Part shown: one piece after another, positions 25,789-35,703 of the stretch
Numbering within the stretch: position 1 is the first letter of the stretch
How the letters are laid out: the number at the start of each line of letters is the position of its first letter
Assembly (NCBI GenBank): GCA_036504595.1
Contig: DASXUX010000053.1
Location: 248,001-312,000 of the forward strand
Direction of reading: 5' to 3'
Origin: DASXUX01 sp036504595
GTDB taxonomy: Bacteria > Planctomycetota > SZUA-567 > H5-PLA8
Length of the DNA stretch: 64,000 nt
Notes under the pieces: model-generated
What the model was told of the DNA's origin: nothing
The model's input: only the letters and a program-made list of their open reading frames with translations
The model's database searches: none
Made by a program: the position numbers and the translations under genes

Positions 25789-26427
25789 ATGGCGCTCGAT
25801 GGACCGTATACGGTGGATGATCTGCTGGCGATGACGGGGCATAAGCCGAAGGCGGCGCCGAAGTGGCTGGTAGGGCCGGCGTCTCTGCCGGCCGGGGCAA
25901 CGGAACTCAAGGACGGCCGGCACGGAGGCCGGCGCTACCCGGCGAAAGACTTGCGGCTGCTGGGGGTCGATCCGGGGACGCTGCGAGTGGGGTGGGGCGT
26001 GGTGCGGCGCGGCGCGAAGGACGGGGCGCTGACGCTGGTCGAGTGCGGGTGCATTCGGCCCTCGCCGAAGCTTGATCTGAAGGCGCGGCTGTGCGAGATT
26101 TTTGCGGAACTGGAAGGCGTGATCCTTCGACTGAAGCCGGACGCGGCGGCGCTGGAAGAGACCTTCGCCGGCGTGAACATGAAGTCGGCGATTGCGATGG
26201 GCGAAGGGCGCGGGATCGCGCTGCTTTGTCTGGCTCGCGCGAAGCTGGAGGTGCTGGAGATTTCGCCGCGGTCGATCAAGCAGGCGGTGACGGGGAGCGG
26301 CGCGTCGGGAAAGCCGCGCGTGGCGGCGATGGTGTGCGCGCAGCTTGGACTGAAGGTCGCGCCGAAGCCGGAGGACGTGACGGACGCGCTGGCGGCGGCG
26401 ATAGCGTTGGGGCGAAGGGTGGGGTGA
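25789..26427 (+). CDS. ruvC: Crossover junction endodeoxyribonuclease RuvC
   Basis: 212 aa; ATG 25789 with AAGGA upstream. The catalytic fold starts only at about residue 58 (LRLLGVDPGTLRVGWGVV, first Asp), followed by AALEETFAGVNMKSAIAMGEGRG (Glu), SPRSIKQAVTGSGASGK and DVTDALAAAIALGRRV (last acidic pair). RuvC normally begins at the GIDPG strand. The extra N-terminus is MALDGPYTVDDLLAMTGHKP plus a REPIN-encoded linker (25869-25938, GPASLPAGA and GRHGGRRYP). It resolves Holliday junctions as a dimer. No ruvA or ruvB nearby. Confidence 0.93.
   Translation: MALDGPYTVDDLLAMTGHKPKAAPKWLVGPASLPAGATELKDGRHGGRRYPAKDLRLLGVDPGTLRVGWGVVRRGAKDGALTLVECGCIRPSPKLDLKARLCEIFAELEGVILRLKPDAAALEETFAGVNMKSAIAMGEGRGIALLCLARAKLEVLEISPRSIKQAVTGSGASGKPRVAAMVCAQLGLKVAPKPEDVTDALAAAIALGRRVG
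25869..25938. repeat. Complete REPIN near the 5' end of ruvC
   Basis: GGTAGGGCCGGC-GTCTCT-GCCGGC (25869-25892) and GCCGGC-ACGGAG-GCCGGC-GCTACC (25915-25938) face each other, 22 bases apart. They are translated as the linker joining a 27-residue leader to the RuvC core. Confidence 0.88.
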
Positions 26428-26528
26428 GTAGGATTGGGAATTACAGGGAGGAATGGGGATGGGGTCGCCGGAATTACGCTGCGCGCCTCTTCTCTACTCG
26501 ACTCGGAATTCCCGGAATTCCCCGGGGA

Positions 26529-26564
26529 TTGACAGAGCACCTTGAGGGTGTATGGTTGATACAC
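26529..26564 (+). promoter_or_regulatory. vapBC promoter with overlapping operator palindrome
   Basis: TTGACA (26529-26534), 16 bases, TATGGT (26551-26556) form a sigma70-type promoter. The palindrome GTGTAT-GGTTG-ATACAC (26548-26564) covers the -10 element, the expected place for autorepression by the VapB-VapC complex. Confidence 0.65.
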
Positions 26565-26581
26565 ATGACGGAGGTGTATTT

Positions 26582-26773
26582 ATGCGCACGAACGTTGTGA
26601 TTGATGACCGGCTGATGTCCCGCGCCGTCAAGTCCGGCGGCTATCGCACCAAGAGGGCCGCGATCGAGGCGGGGCTGAGTCTTCTGCTCCAGGTCAACAG
26701 CCAGAGAAAACTGCACGGCCTGAGAGGCAAAGTGAAGTGGTATGGCAACCTGGAGGAGATGAGGCGCGACTGA
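26582..26773 (+). CDS. vapB: VapB-type antitoxin
   Basis: 63 aa. ATG 26582 with GGAGG 8 bases upstream. MRTNVVIDDRLMSRAVKSGG is a ribbon-helix-helix DNA-binding start typical of VapB (type II, DUF2191/VapB family: TNVVID.eLl..A...sg..tkra.ve.gL), with KRAAIEAGLSLLL as the second helix and an acidic toxin-binding tail GNLEEMRRD. One base separates its stop from vapC. Expected to repress its own promoter at the palindrome 18 bases upstream. Confidence 0.88.
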   Translation: MRTNVVIDDRLMSRAVKSGGYRTKRAAIEAGLSLLLQVNSQRKLHGLRGKVKWYGNLEEMRRD

Positions 26774-26774
26774 C

Positions 26775-27164
26775 ATGGTCATCGTCGATACGTCGGCGTG
26801 GATTGAGTACTTCCACGACGGAGAGCAAGCCGTTGTTGAGAAGGTGGGCCGCTGTCTGGCTCAGGATCTGGTGGGCATCGGAGACCTGATCTACTGCGAG
26901 ATCATGCAGGGCATCCGCGCGCCGCGGGAACGCAACACCATTGGGTCCTTGCTGCTGTCGTTGCCGCAGTATGAGATGGTGGGATTCCCTATTGCTGAGA
27001 AGGCTTCCGCGAACTACCGTCTCCTGCGTTCACATGGCATAACGGTGCGGAAGACGATTGACGTCATCATCGGCACGTTTTGCGCGGAGCATGACCTGCA
27101 ACTCGTCCATTACGACGTAGACTTCGACCGAATGGCGCGGCACGTCGGGGTGAAAATCTTGTAA
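26775..27164 (+). CDS. vapC: VapC toxin, PIN-domain ribonuclease
   Basis: 129 aa. PIN acidic residues are in place: VDTSAWIEYF (first Asp), LIYCEIMQGI (Glu), TIDVIIGTFCAEHDL (Asp) and HYDVDFDRMA (last Asp). VapC proteins cleave tRNA or rRNA with Mg2+ and are held inactive by VapB, encoded immediately upstream. Length and motif spacing are normal, so the module is probably active. Confidence 0.92.
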   Translation: MVIVDTSAWIEYFHDGEQAVVEKVGRCLAQDLVGIGDLIYCEIMQGIRAPRERNTIGSLLLSLPQYEMVGFPIAEKASANYRLLRSHGITVRKTIDVIIGTFCAEHDLQLVHYDVDFDRMARHVGVKIL

Positions 27165-27221
27165 GGGCCCGATAGCCCGCGCCGCGAGTGGGCCACCCGC
27201 GGTGACGAGTGGAGTTTTGGT

Positions 27222-27605
27222 GTGTTAAAGGCAGAGTTTCACGAAAGATTAGTGCGCGAGGCGTTTGGCGGGCCCATTTCGGATGAAGACGCCTTGATGT
27301 TGCTCACACTACTTCACTTAAGCGAGATTCGGTTCGAGAAAGGGACGTTGATCGATGAGCCCGATGTGCAAGGCTTGGAGGGGATCACGCTAAGACATGC
27401 GAGCGCTTGCGTCGCTGGCCTGTGGCCCGCTACGGACGCGGATCGGTCAAATCGCATGTACTGGCAGGAACGCTGGCAGAGACAAGTTGCGTATGGTCTC
27501 CTTAGCCAACAGCAGCGCTACGCGCTGGAGTTGCTTGCCGAGAAGCTTCAAGGGCACAGTTTGAGGCCCAAGATCGCGTTCGGCGATATCGATGTGTTGG
27601 GGTGA
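27222..27605 (+). CDS. Hypothetical protein
   Basis: 127 aa with GTG start at 27222 and GGAG 7 bases upstream. Predominantly helical and soluble (SDEDALMLLTLLHLSEIRFE, QQRYALELLAEKLQG). No recognised domain. It lies downstream of vapBC on the same strand but separated by 57 bases, so membership in that operon is uncertain. Confidence 0.55.
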   Translation: MLKAEFHERLVREAFGGPISDEDALMLLTLLHLSEIRFEKGTLIDEPDVQGLEGITLRHASACVAGLWPATDADRSNRMYWQERWQRQVAYGLLSQQQRYALELLAEKLQGHSLRPKIAFGDIDVLG

Positions 27606-27637
27606 GCCTCGGCGGAAGAAGTCAGACGGCTGCACGT

Positions 27638-27695
27638 TGTGCACTTTTGGACAGTAGCAGCCTTGTTCCGCACACGTGCACTTTTTTACAGGAAC
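27638..27695. repeat. Two TGCAC/poly-T elements
   Basis: TGCACGTTGTGCACTTTTGGACAG (27631-27655) and CACACGTGCACTTTTTTACAG (27674-27694), in the same orientation and about 40 bases apart, belong to the family seen at 256-848 and 35915-36432. They lie between a hypothetical gene and the sigma-factor gene. Confidence 0.75.
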
Positions 27696-27789
27696 AGCCG
27701 ACTGCGGGCGGTGAGTTAAGGCATTTTGAGCGATAGTCTTACAAAAAAAGTGGAAAATCGGTGCGGTAAGTCTGCAAGTTCCCGAAGCC

Positions 27790-28410
27790 ATGGACGTTAG
27801 GCCTTACGGGGAAGAGGACTATCGGTGCCGATCGGCTAATGAGAGCGGATTGAGCATTTCAACGAATCCTATAGCGAGTCCGAATCCCGGTGAAGACGCC
27901 GCTCAGGCGAACCTGCGGCAGTTCGCGCAGTTCGCTCGCGAGCACGAGTCGAGCATCTTCACTTACGTGCTGCGGATGGTCGGCAGCCGCGAAGACGCGG
28001 AGGACATCACGCAGGAAGCGTTGTGCCAGGCATGGAGGACGTGGAATCAGGTCGAGCCGGACGCGGTGGGCGGGTACGTGAAATGGTGCTACCGCATTTC
28101 GCATAATCTGGCTATCGACACGCTGCGCAAGAAGAAGCCGCGCAACGTCGATGACGAAGAGATGGAGCGGACCGCAGATGCGCGGTCGATGCGCCCGGAA
28201 GACGTGTACGAGAACCGGGTGCAGGCCGGGCAGGTGCGCGAAACGATCCAGTCGCTCGACGAAAAGTACCGCGAAGTGCTGATTCTGCGGTACCAGGAAG
28301 AGATGAGTTACGAACAGATCGCGGAGGCGTTGGAACTGCCGGTGTCCACGATCGAAACGAGGATTCACAGAGCGAAGAAGATGTTGCGGGAGAAGTTGGA
28401 TAAACGGTGA
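27790..28410 (+). CDS. ECF-type RNA polymerase sigma factor
   Basis: 206 aa. Sigma region 2 at about residues 50-120 (SSIFTYVLRMVGSREDAEDI, TQEALCQAWRTWNQ) and region 4 at about 150-205 (QSLDEKYREVLILRYQEEMS, YEQIAEALELPVSTIETRIH). The first 35 residues are a polar extension. It directs transcription of a stress or surface regulon. The next gene, 30 bases on, encodes a membrane protein with an N-terminal cytoplasmic domain and a FecR-like exterior, the usual sigma/anti-sigma pairing. The stop codon is embedded in a GAGTGGT tandem array. Confidence 0.93.
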   Translation: MDVRPYGEEDYRCRSANESGLSISTNPIASPNPGEDAAQANLRQFAQFAREHESSIFTYVLRMVGSREDAEDITQEALCQAWRTWNQVEPDAVGGYVKWCYRISHNLAIDTLRKKKPRNVDDEEMERTADARSMRPEDVYENRVQAGQVRETIQSLDEKYREVLILRYQEEMSYEQIAEALELPVSTIETRIHRAKKMLREKLDKR

Positions 28411-28440
28411 GTGGTGAGTGGTGAGTGGTAAGTGTGGTTT

Positions 28441-30678
<2,238 letters not shown>

Positions 30679-30799
30679 AAACCTTCCTTCGATGGCCCGC
30701 AGCGACAGTGCGATTGCTGAACTTTATTCCCAAAGCTGCTTTACATCGGCCTTAAATCGATCTAGATATATCGTTTTCGTCTCCGTGTCGAGGGAGCTC

Positions 30800-31438
30800 A
30801 TGGGTTCCGCCAGTCCGATCGCGTTTCTGAAACAAAGCATAAAAGAGTTCCGCACGGTAGGCGCCGTCGCGCCCAGCAGTATGTTTCTGGCTCGCGGAAT
30901 TGCCCGGAAGTTGCCGGCTGAAATTCCGGACGACTACCACGTTTTGGAAGTCGGGTCGGGGACCGGTTCGGTGACCGGCGCCATTGCCAAGCGCATGAAT
31001 GGTCGCGGGCATCTGGACCTGTGGGAACTCAGCCCGGAATTCTGCACGATCCTGCGCCAGCGCATCGCTGCAGAGAAGGACTTCGATTCCATGCGCTCGC
31101 GGATCAAGGTCCACGAAGGCGACGTGCGCGATTTGCCGAAGCGCCCGAAGTTCAACGCGATCGTCTCGGGCCTGCCGTTCTCGAATTTCACCGCGGACGA
31201 AGTCGAAGGCTTCCTTGAACATTTCCGCGCGTTGCTGAAGCCCGGCGGAACCCTGATCTGGTTCGAGTACGTCGCGCTGCGCCGGCTGCAGTCGCCTTTT
31301 GTCAGCAAGGCGCGCCGCGAGCGCCTGAAAGGCGTGACCACCGTCACGCGCAACTTCATCCATCGGTACCACTACAAGCAGGAGATCATCTCCCTGAACT
31401 TGCCGCCCGCGCGGATTCTGCAACTCAAGTTCGGATAG
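30800..31438 (+). CDS. Phospholipid N-methyltransferase (PmtA-like), Rossmann methyltransferase
   Basis: 212 aa; ATG 30800 with AGGGAG 4-9 bases upstream. FLKQSIKEFRTVGAVAPSSM and LARGIARKL match the start of the PmtA/KsgA-like phospholipid methyltransferases. SAM motif I is VLEVGSGTGSVTGAIAKRM; GDVRDLPKRPKFNAIVSGLP is motif III/IV. The length is that of Rhodobacter-type PmtA, which methylates phosphatidylethanolamine to phosphatidylcholine at the membrane. An rRNA adenine methyltransferase is less likely because the NPPY-type motif is replaced by SGLPFSNF. Confidence 0.8.
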   Translation: MGSASPIAFLKQSIKEFRTVGAVAPSSMFLARGIARKLPAEIPDDYHVLEVGSGTGSVTGAIAKRMNGRGHLDLWELSPEFCTILRQRIAAEKDFDSMRSRIKVHEGDVRDLPKRPKFNAIVSGLPFSNFTADEVEGFLEHFRALLKPGGTLIWFEYVALRRLQSPFVSKARRERLKGVTTVTRNFIHRYHYKQEIISLNLPPARILQLKFG

Positions 31439-31439
31439 C

Positions 31440-31564
31440 GTGTGGCACGGGCAGGCCGCTGGAGCGTCTTTTTGCTCCGGCGGATTGCCCGTGAATCCGG
31501 GGCGCTGCTGCACGGGCAATCCACGCCACAAAAAGACGTGGCGCGGCCTGCCCGTGCCACACAC
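31440..31564. repeat. GGCACGGGCAGGCCGC long inverted repeat
   Basis: GTGTGGCACGGGCAGGCCGC (31440-31459) pairs with GCGGCCTGCCCGTGCCACAC (31543-31562). Inner arms GGATTGCCCGTG and CACGGGCAATCC also pair. Together they form a branched structure between pmtA-like and mrp. A diverged partner copy lies at 33002-33085 just after mrp, and a third at 527-586. Confidence 0.85.
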
Positions 31565-31634
31565 CTTCCCAATTCAGCGCCGGTCCTATAGAATAAACAT
31601 TGGCCGGGCGAACATATGTCTTCAGGAGATCAAA

Positions 31635-32990
31635 ATGGCCGTCAGTGAAAATCAGGTTCTGGATGCGCTCCGGGCAGTTCACGACCCAGACCTTCAGCGC
31701 GATATCGTCTCGCTCGGCTTCGTCAAAAACGTCAAGATCTGCGATGGCAACGTGGGCTTCGAAATTGAGCTGACCACGCCGGCCTGTCCGGTGAAAGACG
31801 ACTTGAAGCGCCAGGCCAGCGACGTTGTGCTCGCGCTGCCGGGCGTCAGCAACGTCAGCATTTCCATGACCGCTCGCACGCGCGGCCGAGCCGTCGCCAG
31901 CGCCGACATTCTGCGCGGCGTGAAGAACATTGTGGCCATCGCTTCTGGAAAAGGCGGTGTCGGAAAATCGACGGCGACCGTGAATCTCGCTCTGGCCTTG
32001 GCCGCCAGCGGCGCGAAAGTCGGGATTCTCGATGCCGACGTGTACGGCCCCAGCATTCCGCAGATGCTCGGAATTCGCGAAGGTCCGGGCATCAATGCCG
32101 AAGGCCAGGCCAGTCCGCCGGTGGCTTTCGGGGTGAAGGTGATGTCGGTCGCGATGCTCGTCAGTGACGACGAAGCCGCCATCTGGCGCGGACCGATCGT
32201 CAGCCGAATCTTGCAGCAGTTCCTCTCCGCCGTCGATTGGGGCCAGCTCGATTACCTGCTGCTTGATCTGCCGCCCGGCACCGGCGATGTGCAGCTTACG
32301 CTGACGCAGTCGGCGCCGATCAATGGCGCTGTGATCATCACGACGCCGCAAGACGTCGCACTGAAAGTCGCGCGCCGCGGCCTGCGCATGTTCCAGAAAG
32401 TGAACGTGCCGGTGCTCGGAATCATCGAGAACATGTCTGGCTTCGTCTGTCCGAACTGCAACACGGTCCATAACATCTTCCGCAAGGGCGGCGGCGAACG
32501 AACCGCTCACGAAATGGGCGTCCCCATGCTCGGCGCCGTGCCGCTCGATCCGCGCATGGTCGAAGCCGGCGATGCCGGCAAACCGCTGGTGGTACTGGAC
32601 CCGAACAGTCCCGGCGCGAAGGCTTTTGAGATCGTCGCGCGAAACATGGCCGCGCAGCTTTCCATCGCCAACGTGAAGACCGGCGAGACTCACGAACGCC
32701 CCGCCGAAATGCACCTTCACGACCAGAACCCTCCGAGCATTCTCTGGGCCGACGGCAAGACCACCATCTATAACGCGCGCGAACTTCGCCTTGCCTGCCC
32801 TTGCGCCGCGTGCCGCAACGAGATGACCAACGAGCAGATCATCAAGGACGCCGATGTGCCCGCGGACATCAAGATCGTCGAGACCCGCCCGGTCGGCCGC
32901 TACGGCCAGAGTCTCGTCTTCAGCGACGGCCACAGCTCCGGCATCTACGCCAACGACATGTTGAAGGAGATGGGCAAGTTGAAGCAGTGA
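31635..32990 (+). CDS. Mrp/ApbC Fe-S carrier with MIP18 and DUF971 domains (HCF101 architecture)
   Basis: 451 aa; ATG 31635 with AGGAG 6 bases upstream. Residues 1-85: MIP18/DUF59 (ALRAVHDPDLQRDIVSLGFV, TTPACPVKD). Residues about 95-340: Mrp P-loop ATPase with deviant Walker A IASGKGGVGKSTATVNLALA, GILDADVYGPSIPQMLG, DLPPGTGDVQLTLTQ and the Cys pair NMSGFVCPNCNTVH for a bridging cluster. Residues about 355-451: DUF971 (LHDQNPPSILWADGKTTIYN, GRYGQSLVFSDGHSSGIY). This three-domain order is that of plant HCF101, a [4Fe-4S] scaffold/carrier. Cytoplasmic cluster delivery is inferred. It stands alone between repeat blocks. Confidence 0.93.
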   Translation: MAVSENQVLDALRAVHDPDLQRDIVSLGFVKNVKICDGNVGFEIELTTPACPVKDDLKRQASDVVLALPGVSNVSISMTARTRGRAVASADILRGVKNIVAIASGKGGVGKSTATVNLALALAASGAKVGILDADVYGPSIPQMLGIREGPGINAEGQASPPVAFGVKVMSVAMLVSDDEAAIWRGPIVSRILQQFLSAVDWGQLDYLLLDLPPGTGDVQLTLTQSAPINGAVIITTPQDVALKVARRGLRMFQKVNVPVLGIIENMSGFVCPNCNTVHNIFRKGGGERTAHEMGVPMLGAVPLDPRMVEAGDAGKPLVVLDPNSPGAKAFEIVARNMAAQLSIANVKTGETHERPAEMHLHDQNPPSILWADGKTTIYNARELRLACPCAACRNEMTNEQIIKDADVPADIKIVETRPVGRYGQSLVFSDGHSSGIYANDMLKEMGKLKQ

Positions 32991-33001
32991 GGCGCGGCGC
33001 C

Positions 33002-33125
33002 GGAGTTCACGGGCAATCCGCGCCGCAACAGCGTCTGTCCGTCATATGCGGGCGCAACCGCGGCGCGGCCTGCCCGTGCCACACATCACCACTCACCACT
33101 CACCAAGTACCAAGTACCACTCACC
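33002..33125. repeat. GGCACGGGCAG-type repeat and CACTCACC array
   Basis: TTCACGGGCAATCCGCGCCG (33005-33024) with GCGGCCTGCCCGTGCCACAC (33065-33084) is the same family as 31440-31564. It is followed by CACCACTCACCACTCACCAA and more (33086-33125), the complement of the GAGTGGT word, running into the stop codon of the convergent PilZ gene. Confidence 0.8.
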
Positions 33126-34149
33126 GTTTCTTCAGCATATGCGTCATGCCTGCGCGAATGTAGAGTTCGCGCAGTAGCTTCTTGCTTTCCTCATCGAGCG
33201 TAACGATCTGCATTCCGTACTGCCATGCGTCTTTAATAAGCGGGCTGCGCTGAACCGTGCACACGCGGCAGAGCGGCTTCACGTCTTTCGTGCCGCAGCG
33301 AATCGTCAGGATCGCGTGCGCTTTCCGCTCCATCAATTGCCCGGCGTCGCAGCAGTCCGGATCGGGGCCTTCGATCTTAAAGCCGCCCTCGCTGAAATCG
33401 ATGGATCGCCCGCGGTGGATCGTCTCCTCCCACTGCGTCCCGTCCCCAGCGCAGAACTCGAACAGCACCGGCATGTAGATCTGCTCGCGCCGCTGCCGTT
33501 CCGCCTGCTTGGGCGGAGCTTTCGTCTCGTGCTGCGCCGGAGCGGCGGGACTTCCCCGGCTTGGAGTCAACTGAGCGGCCGCGCCCGTGCCTCGCTGGTG
33601 CCGCGAGATTGACGATGTGCTCGTGCCCGGCGCGCGCCCCATCGCGACCGGACGCTCCAGCGCCGTGGCGTCAGGCTTGGAGACTGCGGTGGCCGGCTTG
33701 GAGGGCAACGGCGTGAGCTTGGCGGAGGTCTGCGTCAACGCCTCGGACGCCTTCTTGCTGCGGAGCTTCTCCGACGCAACGCGAATCATCGCGCCATTGA
33801 GGATTTCCGTCTGATATTCGTCGATGGCGCCGAAGGTCAGCCCCACATCCAGGCTGCCGTCGCGGCACTTCTTCACCCAGCGCACCTGCGATTCCCGAAA
33901 GATCAGGTTGCGCAGTTCGGGAGGCTCGGTCAGTTCCACCGTCAGCGGCCGGGTTGGCGTCAGAATCTCGTGCCAGGCCGTGACGGTCTCGTCATCCACC
34001 TCATCCCAACTGACATGAATCTGGCAGCCCGCCTCGCTGAGATCCACGATGGTACACATCATGCTGGTGAGGCCAAACTGGCGCAGCAGCAAGGTGCCCT
34101 TGTCGAGCCGTAAACGGACTTTGGCGCGAGGTGTGTTCCGACCAGTCAT
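33121..34149 (-). CDS. Protein with two PilZ domains
   Basis: 342 aa from the ATG at 34149 (AAAGG upstream). Residues about 6-115 and about 235-335 have PilZ-like beta-barrel patterns. The second is clearest: RREQIYMPVLFEFC, RSIDFSEGGFKIEG (the DxSxxG c-di-GMP loop) and QYGMQIVTLDEESKKLL. The first has TIVDLSEAGCQIHVS (also DxSxxG). The middle 100 residues are Pro/Ala/Ser-rich linker. The N-terminal basic motifs that complete c-di-GMP binding are weak. Likely a cyclic-di-GMP effector in the cytoplasm; target unknown. Confidence 0.82.
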   Translation of the reverse strand: MTGRNTPRAKVRLRLDKGTLLLRQFGLTSMMCTIVDLSEAGCQIHVSWDEVDDETVTAWHEILTPTRPLTVELTEPPELRNLIFRESQVRWVKKCRDGSLDVGLTFGAIDEYQTEILNGAMIRVASEKLRSKKASEALTQTSAKLTPLPSKPATAVSKPDATALERPVAMGRAPGTSTSSISRHQRGTGAAAQLTPSRGSPAAPAQHETKAPPKQAERQRREQIYMPVLFEFCAGDGTQWEETIHRGRSIDFSEGGFKIEGPDPDCCDAGQLMERKAHAILTIRCGTKDVKPLCRVCTVQRSPLIKDAWQYGMQIVTLDEESKKLLRELYIRAGMTHMLKKR

Positions 34150-34265
34150 GGCGGCCTTTCGTGAAAGCTTTTCCGCTGGCGACACTCTACCCGCTGCCCT
34201 TTGTTATTTACAGCCGGGAAGATGAAGCAAACTTCGCGCCTGAACCCCGCAGCAGCCTGTGGTTT

Positions 34266-34679
34266 ATGCCAAGTACTGACAACACAGGCAAATGGCTAAT
34301 CGCGATCGGCCTCGCGATCGTTCTCTTGGGTGTAATCTTGTTTCTGCTGGGCAAAATTCCCTTCCTCGGAAAACTGCCGGGCGACATCCACATCCAAAAA
34401 GAAAATTATTTGTTCTCATTAAGTAAATTGCAACATATCCTTGTCGCACCACGCACCACATCGGGCGACCAGCCACCGCTCACCGCACCCCGATACCAAG
34501 TACCACTCACCAAGTACCGCTCACCAAGTACTGCTACTTCACCACCACCACGATCTCATTCGACACAAGCTGCCCGCCGCGCCAGTATCCCCCACTACTC
34601 AGTTCCGGCTGGTCGGGGCGCGGCCCCGGACAATCGAAGCGCGCTCGAAGCCCATACCGGCCGGGCCCCGGCAACATAA
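34266..34679 (+). pseudogene. DUF2905-like small membrane protein, 3' end replaced by repeats
   Basis: Starts at ATG 34266. TGKWLIAIGLAIVLLGVILF and LGKIPFLGKLPGDIHIQKEN are the first transmembrane segment and central motif of DUF2905 proteins (about 65-70 aa, two membrane segments). After residue about 43 the second membrane helix is missing. The frame continues as LFSLSKLQHILVAPRTTSGD and then through a CACCAAGTACCACTCACC array into the antisense of the next gene. Probably truncated by repeat insertion or rearrangement near 34430-34540. Confidence 0.6.
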
Positions 34680-35703
34680 AATGTCCGTTCGGCAATTTCA
34701 GCCGCCGCACTTCCTTGCCATCCAACGTCACACGCTCGAGCTCCACATCTACCGCAACTGGCAAAGCGCCAAACGCCGTGACGACCCGGACCATCGGCAG
34801 CCCCGTGAAGCCGCCTTGCTTCGCCTTGCCGTAATCGTCAGGCAGAATGGCCTTGATCGGCGCGCCAGCGGCCGGCTGCTGTTCTCCTTCTTTGCGAACC
34901 GGCAGCGCGCGGAGTTCGTACGACGCCGACGCCAGCAGGTTCGCGCCCCACGCCGAACTGCCAATGACAATCTGCACCTCTTCTGCGCTCAAGTTCGCAT
35001 AGTTGACGCCCAGATTCCGAATGTCGCCCGGCTGCAGCGCCAACGTCGCCGGCCCCAGAATCAGCCGCATGTTGCCTGCCACCGGCCCGCCTTCCAGCAG
35101 CGGCAGCAGCGTGCGAGCCACTCCGGCCTGGTCGCGATCGGTCCCGCATCCAGCCGCCGTCAACTGCGGTCGAGCGCTCTCGCCGGCCGCCAGCAGTTTC
35201 AGCATCGCTTCGTTGCGCGTGGCCGTCTCGCTGCGAGCCGCACGCTTGATCCACTCCGCCACGTCGCCATTCAGAGCCTCGGGCGCGGGCCGCGGGCCGT
35301 AAGCTCCAATGGCTTTGATCACTTGCGCCACGACCGGCGCCTGCATGTTCTCAATCGTTACCAGATTTGCATCGCTGCCGCCGTTGGCCACGTGGTACGT
35401 GCCGTCGCCGAGGCGGTTGAGCGCCAGCAGCCAGGACTTGCCGTTGGTTTCCGCGCGCGGAATTTCCCGCTGCCGCACCCAGATAATGTCCCGTCCGCCG
35501 CGCAGATCGTCGCCTTTCAGCACGCGATCGATCCACAGCGCCGTCCACTCGCTGCCCACGACGGCCCCGGCGTGAGCGATCACGACATCGTTCGCCAGAA
35601 TCGCCAGATCCGCAATCGTCACCGGAGCGGGGCTCTCCCCCGCACGCGACGGCATCGCCGCTAAAACGCAAAGCAACAAAGAACCGCAAACCAGCCGTTT
35701 CAT
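34534..35703 (-). CDS. Secreted hypothetical protein
   Basis: 389 aa with signal peptide MKRLVCGSLLLCVLAAMPSR followed by AGES. N-terminal third is a small beta domain (VTIADLAILANDVVIAHAGA, WIDRVLKGDDLRGGRDIIWV), then an alpha-helical middle (EWIKRAARSETATRNEAMLK) and a beta-rich C-terminal half (LILGPATLALQPGDIRNLGV, VELERVTLDGKEVRRLKLPN) resembling Ig-like sandwiches. No family recognised. Its 3' end overlaps the degraded DUF2905 frame on the other strand. Confidence 0.72.
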   Translation of the reverse strand: MKRLVCGSLLLCVLAAMPSRAGESPAPVTIADLAILANDVVIAHAGAVVGSEWTALWIDRVLKGDDLRGGRDIIWVRQREIPRAETNGKSWLLALNRLGDGTYHVANGGSDANLVTIENMQAPVVAQVIKAIGAYGPRPAPEALNGDVAEWIKRAARSETATRNEAMLKLLAAGESARPQLTAAGCGTDRDQAGVARTLLPLLEGGPVAGNMRLILGPATLALQPGDIRNLGVNYANLSAEEVQIVIGSSAWGANLLASASYELRALPVRKEGEQQPAAGAPIKAILPDDYGKAKQGGFTGLPMVRVVTAFGALPVAVDVELERVTLDGKEVRRLKLPNGHFMLPGPGRYGLRARFDCPGPRPDQPELSSGGYWRGGQLVSNEIVVVVK

